Below are positions 1 to 12,259 of a stretch of 64,000 nucleotides of DNA, piece after piece. The DNA is from Lyophyllum atratum (Eukaryota > Basidiomycota > Agaricomycetes > Agaricales > Lyophyllaceae). The position numbers were made by a program, and so were the translations under genes. The DNA lies in assembly GCA_014905825.1 (NCBI GenBank), contig JACGCN010000014.1:372001-436000 (forward strand), in the 5' to 3' direction. Positions within the stretch are counted from its first letter, which is position 1. Each line of letters begins with the position of its first letter. The notes below the pieces were generated by a model that searched no databases, was not told where the DNA came from, and saw nothing but the letters and a program-made list of their open reading frames with translations.

Positions 1-318
1 TTTCCTCCATGACCGAAAAGAGAAATTTATGACGTGGCTTGCTAACGAGGCAGCAGGCTCTTTTCCTTGACTAACGTCCCTGCAAAATGTGACCTTGTTC
101 GAGGGCGACCCATCCGTTTTGGTTGCGGTGCCCGTAACACATAGCGACTCGAAAATTCGAGGAACGGCGATCGCGCAAAAAAAGCGGCAGACCAGGGCGA
201 GATTTGAGAGCATTGTCGAGCGTTCCCGGCATGTTAAATCGAGCGAATGAGTGACATAGTCAAAAATCTCGAGATAGACTTCGTTAGGGATGATCGTAAG
301 AGGTCTTGTGCCTACCAT
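1..318 (-). CDS. F-box protein, N-terminal part (cut by window edge)
   Basis: Reading the minus strand from the ATG at 316-318 gives an open frame of 106 codons with no stop before the window edge. Residues 7-20 (PLTIIPNEVYLEIF) followed by NLALVCRFF and AVPRIFESL are the classic F-box pattern of basidiomycete F-box proteins: LP/IPxE-hxxxIF, then LxLVCRxF, then PxIFESL. The family acts as a substrate adaptor in SCF ubiquitin ligases through Skp1; the substrate cannot be told from this part. The start follows a possible splice donor (ATG GTAGGC), so an upstream exon is possible, but the methionine lies just before the F-box as usual. The C-terminal repeat region lies outside the window. F-box assignment is good; everything beyond it is unknown. 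Confidence 0.7.
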   Translation of the reverse strand, partial: MVGTRPLTIIPNEVYLEIFDYVTHSLDLTCRERSTMLSNLALVCRFFCAIAVPRIFESLCVTGTATKTDGSPSNKVTFCRDVSQGKEPAASLASHVINFSFRSWRK

Positions 319-1278
319 GCGCGTTGGAGCTGAATGATCATATTGAAATTTAACGTCATGTACAAGTTAAACGCAAGTTGAACGTTCGAAGATATGCTGA
401 CTTACTTGTCCATTTCATGTAAACGCTGAGGGCTTGGATGGAGACTTCTGGTGGGAGGAGGATTTTGATTATGTCACTGGCTCGTACTGATGGGTCCACA
501 AGACGAAGAGGAGGGAATTGATTTTCAATTCGGACGTTTGTGACTACTTCGATCACATGACTCACTTATAGGTCCAAGTTTCATCTCGGACTCCCCACCT
601 TGTCCCCACCTCAAGTTGACACTCACCCGCATTCGGGACGACGCAACTAGAGACAGAGGGAACCCTTGGAGTGATGGCAATAGCCAGATAAATTTTATTC
701 GCCGTTGAATCCAGCTAAGTAGTGTAACAAGGCTCGGAGCTGGTTAGCTGCCAGTGGCGGTTGGAACTTGGCTGGCTGGCGGTTTTAGGTCTGGTTCATT
801 TCTCGCTGTAAATAAATTTGTCGGTGCACTTTGGATATTGGCTTCTCTGCACCGAGGCAAGGACGTGTACCAGCGCAAGGGTGGGATCGCGGGAATGAAA
901 CCTTTGTCTGGACTCATTACTATGGAATTCCTCTCTTGAAGGTGCGTCTGTAGGATAAAATACGAAGTACCGTGGATGACAAGCACTCCACCATAGCTTA
1001 TGTCAATTCTCCTATCTAGTTGTGGTTTTGGCCTTCCGATGTCCTGGGCCGATCTTATAAGACACGCAAGGCTCGTTCAGCTGTCAATAACCGGATACCA
1101 TATAGTCATCCACAAGGGTAGGACGGACATACTATGTAGACGGCGCGTTGGTGAAAGCACGGTATGTAGTGTGGAGATGTATACCAGTACAGACTTGAAC
1201 TGGACCCGTGTGGATAATATGACCGTCTGATTCAAGCATTACGGAAGAGCATTGGAATATGCAAGTATTCGATAACTT
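319..1278. other. intergenic, no gene recognised
   Basis: Only short overlapping open frames are present on both strands (the longest about 80 codons) with no recognisable motif and no convincing intron chain. It separates the start of the F-box gene from the 3' end of the MYND-domain gene and probably holds the F-box promoter and the MYND gene terminator. Confidence 0.5.
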
Positions 1279-2867
1279 CTAAGCAGCACCAGGTGTCACA
1301 ATGAGTGTGTAGCCGTTATAAGAATTTGGTCCAGCGTGAAGATTCTGTGGCCTCGGGCCTGGATGCATGAAAGGATTTAAGTCAATGGGGTATGATGCAC
1401 TCGCCATTTCCGAGATCCTTTGTTGCTCGATAGTAGGTAGCTTTAACTTCGGGAACCACACAGTCTTCCAGTAAGGAAACATGCGTAACAGTAACCGGAT
1501 GTCACTGCCCAAGCTAATCTCAGTGTAGTCGGTGACAGCAAAGGGGATGGCGAGGGCGCGTGACGCTAGAACGGCTGACCTCCATTCTGGATACGTGGAG
1601 AGTCCTGCATTGAGGGCAATCATCGCATCCGGCTTTTCCTTTCGAAGGAGATCCAAGTTTGCGCCGTCGAAGAAAGACCCGCAACGTGCGAGTTCGATGC
1701 GTATGGTCGCGCCGCCAGAAACTTTAGGGGCTTTGTACGTGTAAGCGAATGGACGAGAAGCTAGACAAGAAGGCTTTTCCTGGGCTTTCTCCAAAATTGT
1801 AGCAACCCCAGGCCCGAATAAAACCAGATCAATATCTGTGTTAGGGAGTAGGAGCGCTAATTCGCCGAACCTTAAGAAAATTAGGACTTTTCAGTGATGG
1901 GCATGCGAGAGGCAGGTACGCACTCACAGTGGTAAAAATTCAACTTCTCTCTCGACTCCGAGGAGGTGAACCGTCAGATGACGCCTCCCCAAAGTGTTTG
2001 CTGATGCAAGTCTAAGGAGGTACAAGAGCCTAAACACTGACAACGGCCAATGTAGGCACATCACTGCCGGGGATTCCAGGGGCAATCCACGCCATGCATA
2101 GTACTTGGACCAGCTATGTTCAGGAGGCGGTGGACATATGGGAGGTGCTGAATGCCCCAATGTAAAGTCAAGCCAAGGCACCTGTTCGCTCGGTAATTTC
2201 CATCCGACGTCATCCCGAAGGTGTTCATCCTCCAACAGGAGAAACCCCCACACATATTGGCTTGTACCAACACAACATGGAGGTCTTGTCCACCAACCCG
2301 CTTTGCGCCCCGTGTCAAGAAGGCCCTTCGATGCCAAAAAGATAAGGAAGTTACAGGTCCCGTCTGACTGTAGCTTAGCCCAAGGAAATTGTTCAGCGAT
2401 GGCCTGCATCTCAGGGGTCCTGCCGTTAGCTTCCTGTCCGGTGATTCATTAGCCAGTTGGGTGAGCCATCAGGACAACATTAATACCTTCATGTCTTTGC
2501 AAATGTCACGGTGACATTCAGCGATATTCCCATTCGTGCCTTTCCAGTCCATAGTCGCGCACTGTAATAATGAGCCTACTAAGTCAAAAGCGGAATCGGG
2601 CATCGGAAGTAATATCTACTTTTTTGTCGCAATAACGAGCAACCTTACACCCAGAGCATCGAAGGAGTTTCTAGCCCGGGGAAAGGTGAGTAAATTCCAA
2701 GACGTTCTATGTAGAAGGGTGCGTACCTTGCCCGGTTGTTCTTCGGCGTTGCAAGATAAGCAGATGGGGATCCTAAGGTCGTCCACGTTTTCCCCGCGTC
2801 TGAACGCTTCGACTGCCTGAGCGGTTTGCCATGCATGGTGAGCAGTATGCATCGCTGACGCCATCAT
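1279..2867 (-). CDS. MYND zinc-finger protein with MSS51-type C-terminal domain
   Basis: Five exons (2867-2727, 2670-2620, 2561-2487, 2433-1928, 1870-1279) join in frame to about 454 codons. Residues ~33-90 form a MYND finger: CLSC, then CSGC, KVARYC, C and finally CHRDIC, split over three exons. The rest matches the C-terminal domain known from mitochondrial splicing suppressor 51-like proteins: SWSKYYAWRGLPLESPAVM, LTVHLLGVEREVEF, then DLVLFGP, IALNAGLSTYPEW and IPFAVTDYTEISL. MYND fingers bind proline-rich partners. Yeast Mss51 acts in COX1 translation, but fungi have many paralogues, so that role should not be transferred here. The start is the ATG pair just before HTAHHAWQTAQAV; the leucine codon 2 triplets upstream is not needed. 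No breaks were seen. Confidence 0.85.
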
Positions 2868-4297
2868 GTTCAAGTGGTCGTATGTTCCTAGTGGTATTCA
2901 GTCGACGGAGTTGCAGTTATGAAAGCCAGTGATTCTGAAAGATTTTAAGGATGTCAGCCTCGTCGCGTGCAAAGGTTGGACGTCAACGCGCGATGTGATG
3001 CTGATATAGCGCTGTCTACAGGCCACCGACTCACCGAGATTTACAGCCTTACGCGCAAGAGTAGGGAGTTGAACAAGTGCAAATTATGGAACACCAGAGC
3101 TGCCAGTGCGATACAGCCGCATCAGCCCCGGTTGATCTGCCCTGGCCCAAACATGGGGGACGATTCGGCTTAGTTCGGCTCGCGTCCTGATCCCCATGCA
3201 CTGCTTGCGCCTCATCAAGGCCTCACAGTGTTGTCACCACTGCAGTCCGACTGATCGATCGATCAAGCTTCAAATTGCTTGAAGGGTTCATCTATACCGG
3301 TACTGAGGGCGTTTGAGGGTGTCCTGGTGCGGGTCAAAAGGCCAAAGACTCTTGAGATGTTGCGAATCGATAATGGCTGTGGTTCTTGAACTAGTTTGGG
3401 TTGAAGGCGTTTACATGTCCCTCCAACCTAACCGGACTTAACATACTTATGGGGTGATTGGAGAAGTAAGGCAGGCTAGAGGCGTGCTCTCCAAAAAGGC
3501 AAAAATATGAGAAGTAGGGCCAATGTTGGAAGGGACGTTTTTGCAGATGGGACATCATGGGAGAGCAATTGAAATGATCGAACTTCGTGGAGAAAACACG
3601 GCCCGAGCTGATCCGGGCTTTCTGACGGAAGAGGACTGCGCAAAATCTGAGCAAAAAACTGAAATGAGGGTCGTTTCCTACGACCTGTCCCTGCTCATTT
3701 AACTCCTTGCAAGACTTCGAACCAAGAACCATTGCAGCACTTCCGCCGCTCGAATAGGTAATAATATCAGATGGGATTATACAGATCGAACAGATAACAA
3801 TACAGAGAGCTAGAGAAAACAAAAAGACGACGACCAGTGAAAGACAGACACACAGACAGAAGAAAAAAAGGGCAAGGACGCGGACATATGAGTAGTAGAC
3901 ACCAAATAGTAGGAGGAAAAAGGAATTAGCGATAGGTATGAATTCCGGAGTGTCATGAATCCGTCCCGTTATTTAGCCGGTCATTAACACGTTGGCGATG
4001 TTGCCTGTTTTTAAGATGCACCTCGTAGTTGGCCAACGTCTCGCCTGGACCAGGGGTATACAGCTGAACGACGAAAGGCATGAGTACATCAGTCGTGCCC
4101 ATATCAGCGCAGAGAAAGAAACCTTACCTTCCCGGGACAGTCTAAACATTTGATGCGCCATTCCGGCGAACTACTGGCGTTGACTTTGCGTAAAATAATA
4201 TCAAATTTATCGTTTGGGTATCGGGCCACCATAGCAGCTTTGGAACTAGAGAGCCATTGTGGTGGCTAACGATAACAAGTGCTTGAGTTACGAAACT
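2868..4297. other. intergenic, one doubtful short ORF
   Basis: This gap lies between the 5' end of the MYND gene and the 3' end of SNF5. A minus-strand ORF at 3391-3732 (113 codons from the ATG at 3732, beginning MVLGSKSCKELNEQ) has no recognisable domain. It is preceded on the same strand by a pyrimidine-rich tract (about 3790-3900), which is typical of fungal leaders, so a short unrecognised gene or an untranslated transcript is possible. Nothing else is supported. Confidence 0.35.
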
Positions 4298-7200
4298 CTA
4301 CGAAACGTCTAACAACGGTGGACATACTGCAGCGAGTGGCCTGGCTGGGCTTGTCGGGGACGTAGTCACGTCAGCCCCTTTTGAATCCTTAGTTACAGGT
4401 GTGCTTTTGCTCGGAGAGAACTCCCCTTTCATCGAAGCCGAAGTCGGAGCCGTGGTCGAAGTCGCCGAGGCGGGTGGAGGCGTCGACACCCGTCGATGGG
4501 AGTTCCCATTCAGCTTCATCCTCTGCGCAAGAGGTGGCTCCGACGCGCTCGACGCAGTGGAAACGGGCGAGACGGCACGATCATCGTCTGCCATCATGGG
4601 CACGGGTGATTGGCGCGCGGAAACATCGAGATCTCCATTAGACCGCGAGGGCGTCTGTGGTTCCGACGTCTCCGCAGGCGTAGGAGGCAACGTCGAGCTC
4701 TGCGCACGCAACGCCGCCGCACCTCCCTTCTTCTTCACAGACGCCGTGATCTTCGCCACATCCGCCTCGCGCTTGAGACCACTGTGGAAATCGGGATCCG
4801 GGTTATACTCGACAGGACGAGGTCGTCGGTGCCGATGCCAGTACTTGCCTATGAGGCACGAAGTAGTCATTAGCAATCTGAACCTCAATCATGAATTGAG
4901 CATACATACCACAGATACCGCACTGCGATTTATCACCCAACGGTCCTTTCCTCCGACCAATGGCGATACTGTCAGGGCACCCACAATTAGAACAGTGCCA
5001 AACTCCATCGATCATATTCGGGTGCTGCCCATCCGCAAACTCCTTCTCCTTCGCCTCACGCTCCAGCTCCTTCGCCCTCTTCGCCGTAATAACCCTCGCA
5101 ATCTTGCTATCCGGCGGCGCAGCAGCCCCCATCACCACAGACGACGACACAACAGGCGGCGGCGGGTCATTCTCCAACGGTGCAGGAAGCTTCGACACGT
5201 CGGCCGCCGTAGACGGCGTCGGCGCAACAACATGCGCCCGAGGCCTTAGGACCAAATCCGACTCATACTGCGGCGCCTTGAAATGTCCCTTCGCCGTCTT
5301 TTTATCCTTCGCCACAGGCTGTGGTACAGCAGCACTCGGCACGGCGACCTGCGGAAGGAACGCCGTGCCGTTCTCCGATGCGACCATATTCGCAATCGTC
5401 AGCGACGCCGCAGCGGCTGCCGCCCGGCGGGACATGGGCGCGTTCGCCGCGACGGCCAGCGCGAGGGTGGCGGGATCGAGCTCGGGGAAGCCGATGGCGG
5501 GGGTCCTGTAGGTCCTGATGGGCTCGCGGTCGGGTAGGGCGATGCCCCGCCGGCCACGGGTGTTTCGTTTCCTGCGCTTGTTCATGTCCTTGTCGCGGTC
5601 CTTCTCGTTCCGCTCGATCTCGCCATCGCTGAGGTAGTTGAGGAGCGGCGTATATAGTTGGACTTGGTCGAGGGACCGCGTGGCTGAGGACAGACTGGGG
5701 AGGAATGAGAGACGGAGGTCGTCGTCTTGGATGACGGACCCGTCGGAGGGATGGCCGACGAGGAAGAGTGATTTCTGGTAGGTCTGCACTTGCTCACGGA
5801 TGGAATGGGCGATGGCAGTTCTGGAAATGAAGACGTTGAGTGAACTAGGTAGAATTCAGAAGACGAAGGGCACATACTTGAACTCGCCATTCAGTCCCAA
5901 TTCCTGGGCATACACTTCCGCAAAGTCTTCAGGCGACGCATACTCGCTATCAAGATCCCACTCAAACTGATCGTCAAGCTTCATACTCCCAACGATGATA
6001 TCCAGCTATCAGAACGCACACACATCAGCACCGCCCCACCACTCCCAGCCAACAAAAAGACTCACCCTGATCAAAATCCGCATCTCCTCATGCATCGTCG
6101 CCTCATTAATCTCCATCTCCTCCAACAACATCGGCTTATCCCACCCCGGCTCAACATCCCCCTCCGCCGCATCCTCGACATCCCCATCCACCCCATCCTC
6201 CTCCTTCACAATCTTCCGTCTCTTCTTCCCCTTCCTGCTTCTCCCCCTCTCCCCCGTCTCCACACGCTCCCGCCACCCGGCCCACCACCTCTCCTCGTCG
6301 CCCTCCAAGCGTCCGCGTTTAGGTCCGGGGTCGATGGTGGTAGTGGTGAACACGGGGGAGGAAGGCTCCGCGTTATCGACGTCGTACAGCCCCGAGTGCG
6401 CTTTGAAGTCGCTCAGCTGGTCTTGGATGGACTTGGTGATGACGGCGTGGTAGTTCGCTGCGAGGTTGTAGTCCTCCACCACGGTCTGCGCGAAGTTCTC
6501 AGGTGTCACGACAGGGTCTAGAATAGTCACATCATTGTATGCACAGGATCTTATAGATGAAAGGCATATAAACGCACCATTGAGGTTCCAGACGAAGGTG
6601 TCCCGCATTTTATGATGTTCAACATCAAACTCCAACCGAATCGGCACAAGCTGCTCAGGCCTACTAACATCCTCCGCATCCAATTTCCTAGGCCTAAATC
6701 CCCACCCAAAAAAATCAGCACACCCGAAAAGCCCAAAGGAAAAAGCAACTCACAACCTCAACCCCTCCCTCCTTCCCCCCCTCCTCCCCCTCTCCCTCTC
6801 CTTCCTCCCCCTCGGATACCTCACATCAAACCCCTCCCTCCCCCTCCTCCACCGATTCCCATTCCCCCCCTCCCCTCCCCCCCCCTTCTCCCACCACGCC
6901 GCCCCCCTCCACACCCTCTCCCTCCCCTCCCTCCCCATCCTCTCCTTCATCCCGCGCCACACCCCCTCATACTCCTTGTCCACCTCCATCCATCCCTGCA
7001 CGTCCTGGATCTCACGCGGGGTGAGAGGGGGGATGAGGGAGAGGGAGTGTTGGAGGGGGACGACGGTGACGCGGGTGACGGAGGGGTTGAGGTTGACGTT
7101 GGCGGGGAGGGGGGGGAGGTGTGGGACGATGCGGGGGGTGGATGATGCTGCTGCTGCTGCGGTGATCTTGGTAGGCTGGGCATCATCCGAGGCGGCTGCT

Positions 7201-9350
7201 AGTATGGGAGCAGGCGCAGGCGTGGAAGGTGCGGTTGCAGAGGCTGGGGCTGGTGTTACCGGCACAGCAGGTAGTGCAGGCGCAGCGGGTGGTACAGGTG
7301 TGCTAGGCGCCGCTACTGCTGGGGCAGGCATCTCAGCAGGCGGGACGCTCTCAGCCTTCGGCACAAGAGGCATAGACCCTTGCCGTGAGAGCGACGACTG
7401 CCTCTGGTGCTGCTGTATGTGTCCTTGGTGGGGCGGTGGCTTCACAGGCATCTCACCCATCCCACCCGCCACCCCATTCATCCCCAAGCTCGACGGCGGG
7501 CGCGGCGAATGCATCTGCACCTGCGCCTGCGAGTACCCCGCACCACTCCCGTTCATCATCGACGCGGGCGGACCCATCACACCACCACCACCACCACCAC
7601 CACCCGCCATCCCCATCCCGACCGTCCCGCTCCTAGGCGAGCTCTCCCCCACCTTGCGCTTCGCACCTCTGTACGGGGAGCCCGGGAGCGGCGGAGACGC
7701 AGAGGTCGGCGTTGGCGTCGTTCGGGGGTGTTGCGGCGTTTGAGGTTGTTGGTGATGTTGTTGCGGTTGGGGCTGGTGATGCGGCTGCTGGGGTTGGTGC
7801 TGGTGCCCGGGACTATGCGTATATTGTCCCTGTCCCTGTCCTTGTCCTTGCTGCCCGTACCCAGCCTGACCAGGATACGGGTTTGCGCTCCCCGCCATTC
7901 CCTGCTGGTTCAGGTTCTGCGAGGGCGACATCCCCCGCTGCTTATCGTACCCATTGATACCATTCACCGGCGTCGCGCTCATCGCCCGGCTCGGAGGACG
8001 CATCCCCCCTCCTCCACCCACACCACCGGCTCCACCAGACACGCTACGCATACCCATCCCCATGTTCATCGCCATCCGGGGATCCATACCTCCCATCCCA
8101 CCTCCTCCACCACGAGGAATCCCCGAGGGGGGGAGCATCATGCCGCCCTGTCCTTGGCCTGGGGGTTGTTGCTGTTGTGGGGGTTGTTGCTGTTGTGGTT
8201 GTTGTTGTTGCCCGCCTGGCGCTGAGCCCGCCGAGCTGAGGGGACGGTCGTAGAAGCTGCCTCCGCCACCCATGGCGGACGAGGCGCGGGGGGCGGGGCC
8301 ACCCATGAGGCCTTGGAGGAGGTCCTGGTTTTGCTGGGACGTCGGCTGCTGCTGCTGGCCGGGGTACATACCGCCGCCGCCCATGCCTCCGCCCAGCCCC
8401 ATCCCGCTGCCTATACCCATCCCCATGTTGTTCATCATCTGCTGGGGTGGCTGGGGCGAGGAGTGGCTCTGCTGCAGGATCTGCTCGCGGAATTGTTGTT
8501 GCTGCGTTGGTTCGCCACGACCTCCACTGCCACCGATGCCCATATTTCCGATGTTCATGTTCATGCTGTTCATCCCCGCCATGTTCATGTTCATGTTGCT
8601 CATCCCACTCATGCTCTGGTCGCCGCGGAACTGCTGCTGCTGCTGCGGTTGTTGTTGTTGGACGCCCATCATCCCTTGGTCAGGACGGAATTGCTGCTGC
8701 GGCTGCCCACCACCACCACCCCCTCCACCACCGGAAGACATGCCGCCCATCATCCCGCCGTGCTGGAGCTGGGCCTGCATCTGCGCCGCCTGAGCCTGCT
8801 GCTGCTGGAGGAGCTGCTTCTCGCGGAACTGCTCGCGCATGCTCTGCTGGTGCTGCTGTGACGCCGCGTACACCATCTTCTGCTGCTTCTCGTGCGAGGG
8901 CAGCGCGTTGAACTGCGCGTGGGTCATGCCGAACATCGCCGCGAGACTCTGGCCTGCGGGGTTCGTGGACGGCGAGGGTGAGGGCGGGGGCTGTGACGGG
9001 GGCTGGTTGGAGGCAGACGGGGAGGAGAGGGCGGCGGGGTTGATGCCGCCCATCATGTTATTGGACATGCCCATGCCCATGCCACCCATCCCGTTCATGA
9101 GCTGCTGCTGCTGGAGGAGCTGAGCCGGGTTTATGGACATGCCGTTATTCGCATGCTGCTGGGCCATGCCGCCCATGCCCATGCCGTTCATAAGCTGTGC
9201 AGGGCTGACTGCGCCACCACCTCCGGACGGGTACTTTGGTTTATTGGCGTTCTGGTTCTGGAACGCGGCGAGGACGGCGGGATTGATGCCGCCGCTGCCG
9301 CCGGAATATGAGGGTTGTTGATACGGGTTGCCATTGGCGTTGTTGTTCAT
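4298..9350 (-). CDS. SNF5: SNF5/SMARCB1 subunit of SWI/SNF chromatin remodeller, with GATA-like zinc finger
   Basis: Six exons (9350-6754, 6693-6578, 6517-6066, 6005-5878, 5820-4910, 4848-4298) sum to 4755 nt, giving 1584 residues. Residues 1-~780 are low complexity (Q, G, M, P, S runs). The SNF5 core begins near LTPREIQDVQGWMEVDKEYE. Two Rpt repeats follow: LVPIRLEFDVEHHKMRDTF...LNDPVVTPENFA, and ILIRLDIIVGSMKLDDQFEWDLDS...SPEDFAEVYAQELGL. A C-terminal CSNC...CGIC finger with 20 residues between the pairs resembles GATA-type fingers. SNF5 is a core nuclear SWI/SNF subunit that contacts the nucleosome acidic patch. It is longer than yeast Snf5 (905 aa), mostly through its N-terminus. The finger is split by an intron after CGIC. 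A 5'UTR intron lies upstream. The assignment is firm; exon ends were inferred by eye. Confidence 0.95.
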
Positions 9351-9449
9351 AGTCGAGAAATATGGGGAAAAAGAGAAGGGAGACGCCGCGGGGGGCGGAG
9401 ACCACGACGTTACTCAGTGCCTTGTGTGTGTTGGCGGGGGAAATAAGAT

Positions 9450-9533
9450 CTGTGGGGGGGGAGTGAGCATGGGGGAGGGGAGGGGGGTGGGGTCGGGTGT
9501 GGGGGAGCGGGAAGGGTGCGGGACGGGACATAC
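9450..9533 (-). other. intron in the SNF5 5' untranslated region
   Basis: On the minus strand a GTATGT donor (9533) and a CACAG acceptor (9450) bound an 84-nt, extremely C-rich segment about 100 nt upstream of the SNF5 start codon. Removing it changes no coding sequence. On the plus strand the same segment is a series of G runs of 4-8 bases. Confidence 0.55.
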
Positions 9534-11339
9534 CTAGATTACTCGTGTATCCGGTTTGAAATGGAATTAGAGGCTGGACGGACAGAAGCGCACGCCTCAG
9601 CTGCTCTCTCAGTCTCAAAATTCAACAACGAGAGTGCAAGTCAGATCAACACGTCACACTCTGTGACGGGGTAAAGGGTTATTGGTCACGCCAGGCCGCT
9701 GCCTGCTCTGTGGTCTCTGTGGCATGTATACTCTGCGATATCCAGTACCACAGCAGTAGATACGATGGACTAGAGCACAGAGCACATCTGCTTCTACCCC
9801 ACGGCCCGATCCAGCGGCGACAACATGTTTCAAGCGCATGATTACCGGTTTCCCGATGTGTATCTCACTATCTGTCATAGCCAAGGCATCCATGGGCCAG
9901 TCAACATCGATCCCCTTTTCAATCTCCAATCTCCCCCGATATCTCAACCCATCACCGAGTCCTCCCCGTCGTTCAATCCTGACCTGATACCTCACAGCAG
10001 CTAGCACCATCTAAGAGCGACTTCCCCCCCTTCGTATCGCACAAGATCGTCGCCATCCCATATTCCGAGACAGGGTCACGCATCGACGACTATATTCGAT
10101 GTGGGTGTCGGGTGCGGAACCGGATTGTGAAGCTAAACAAAATCAACTCCACCCACGGTGCTCCTTTTTTCTCGGTTAGACTTTATGCGCCAATGCAGCC
10201 CATACCGGGAGCGTCTGGGACAGAAAAAGAATCTACACTGTCCCAGACTTGGAAATCGAGAGGAAGAACTCTGCAGAACTTCCGCCAGTTTACGTCTTCC
10301 AGGCACGGGCCACCCGCGTGGCGTTGCCGTGCGTTGTTTGTTTTCCATGCCTCTGCACTTCCGAGTTCGAACTTGTGCAGAATTTGAACCACTCCAGAAT
10401 CCATTCCGTTTCCTTTTTCTGCATCTCTACAAGTCCAACAAGCAGAGCCATGCCTGCGCGCCTCATGTGCACATCACTCCTGCTCCGTCGCTTGATATTT
10501 TGCCGAGCGGCACACCGGATGCATTTCCGTTCCCTGTGGACCGTGGTCACACAACCATCACCAAGGCACCGTTAAGACGTCTTATATTTCTTCATGCTTT
10601 CTCTCGCAAATAAACGCCCAAGGCCCCGGCAGCCCTGGCGTTTTATTGAATCTCCGAGGTTGTTCTTTGACGCCCCCGCGCACGTTGCGAGCACTCGACG
10701 TTCACGTTCACGTTCAACCTCCGTATATGCTAATCTAATCTCATGAAGAAAGCAGCGATACGGTCTTGCTTCGGAATCCTCATGAGGAGCACCCTTGTTA
10801 TCTGGCTGTGACCTTTCGAAAACACCCTTGTTATCGTTCGAAGGGATGAGGAGGAGCAGTGCCGCTCTTGCGTCAACCATCATCCGGCTTCGGCTTCCTA
10901 CTTTCTTGATCTGGCATCCCTCCTTGCGTGTCGGCCGTTTCCTCCTCGTCCTCTCATACGCACTGTCTGTCCGTGTATGCGTATGCATCCTGGACCACGG
11001 ACATTCATATCAGTGGCTACCCGTCCACCGTGAACAACGCGCTCCCTTTGCTCCACGTCAAATTATGCCATGCCATCGGTGAATCACTGCCGGGATGGTA
11101 CGGCCTCCTTGCAGGTTCCACAAACAAAGCAAAAGGTACTTGGGACGCAAGGACTCGCCGTCGTATATCCGTGTCGGGGGTATGGCAATGTGAACATAAA
11201 TCTGCTCTTGTCGAAGCCACAGGCACATCGCGATCAGTTCGACAACTTCTAATGCGCTGGAGAGACATCGCTCGATGATGAGAGCCATTGTACGCCAAAT
11301 CATCAACAGGCTAATGTTTGGTCGTGAAAACCTTACTTC
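9534..11339. other. intergenic, no supportable gene
   Basis: Many overlapping short ORFs occur on both strands (the longest about 150 codons) with no motif, no consistent intron chain and conflicting reading directions. It holds the SNF5 promoter on the left and the lost 5' part of the decayed thaumatin-like copy on the right. I see no repeats or RNA genes here. Confidence 0.5.
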
Positions 11340-11762
11340 CGTCCATCAGGTCCCGTAGAGTTGCAGCTTTGTGGTTGTGCAGGCTTCCCTATCGTCTGCG
11401 AGAGCTCCTGCCTGGCCAACCTCGACGGGAATCACGGTGCTTATGTGAACCGCCAGTCTCGCCAGCTTCGCCAGCTCATCATTTCTTGTCCCAAGATGAT
11501 TCTGCAAACTGCTGCACGGGCACGCACGATACCCCGGCTACATGGCGGTCATCTGGTCCGCGATATGTCTTCGCATCCCCTTTCCAAGCCTGAGCTTTTT
11601 TTGGGGGGGGAAAGCGTGCTAGTACTACAGCTACTTCAAGGATAACTGTCCTGGGACGTATGTGTATGCTTTCGCCGAGGGAAGCGGGACTGCACAACTC
11701 ACCTTGCCAGTCTGTAGGAATTAGTCAACCTGACTATACTCTTACTTTCTGCCCACGTTGAT
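11340..11762 (+). pseudogene. decayed thaumatin-like gene, 3' half only
   Basis: Fragments of the thaumatin-like protein family lie in order but in broken frames. GFPIVCESSCLANLDGN occurs near 11378-11430, DSANCCTGTHDTPAT near 11500-11545, YYSYFKDNCPGTYVYAFAEGSGTAQL near 11627-11700, and finally SQPDYTLTFCPR before a stop at about 11762. They correspond to the last exons of the intact gene at 12260-13577 (CKSACFANIDG, NCCTGTHNS, FYPYFKGNCPRTYAYAF, ITFCP). No signal peptide or N-terminal exons are found upstream. The expected splice sites are partly absent and one would-be intron is only about 15 nt. It is best read as the remnant of a tandem duplicate. A rapidly diverging gene with unusual splicing is a less likely alternative. 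Confidence 0.75.
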
Positions 11763-12259
11763 CGGAGAGGTGTGGTCTTCCCTGTTACGAATCGCGTTCG
11801 CTCGTACTAGTTTAGTGTCACAACTCGTATTTTGGGTGAGCTAGTGATCTTTTCTACGCGCGAATAAAACCATTTCATGCGGATGCAGATGCCTCTCTTA
11901 GCCCGTGCCTTCCATATGTATGCTTCAATGGTCCTCGGATTGTAGACAAGGGAAAAGAAGCTGTGAATAGCGTGCCGTCACGGTTAACCGTCTGTCTACG
12001 TCTCGTCCACGTCTCATAATACGTCTCGTCTAAGTGACGTCCTCCTTACCTCCGCACCTTCTTTTCGATTCGGAGGTTCGTATCTCTTAATGGTGGCTTC
12101 TTTGCTTAAACTGCCGAGCGCTCAGGACGGAGAACGATGAACAGCTTATGCACCCGGCCGTGCTTGTCTCATTACATTCTGCAGCGACCAATCCTTTGCG
12201 TTTAAAACGCTGAGGAATCTACCCGGGAAAGAGTCAACACTTGAAGTCGATAGCGCAGT
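11763..12259. other. intergenic, promoter side of thaumatin-like gene
   Basis: This spacer between the decayed and intact thaumatin-like copies holds no open frame of interest. It presumably contains the promoter of the intact gene, though no clear TATA element was identified. Confidence 0.45.

Noticed and set aside
6976..9123. Long plus-strand open frames (up to 272 codons) opposite the SNF5 gene
   Set aside because: They are antisense shadows of the G-, P- and Q-rich repeats of SNF5; their composition is pure low complexity and there are no motifs.
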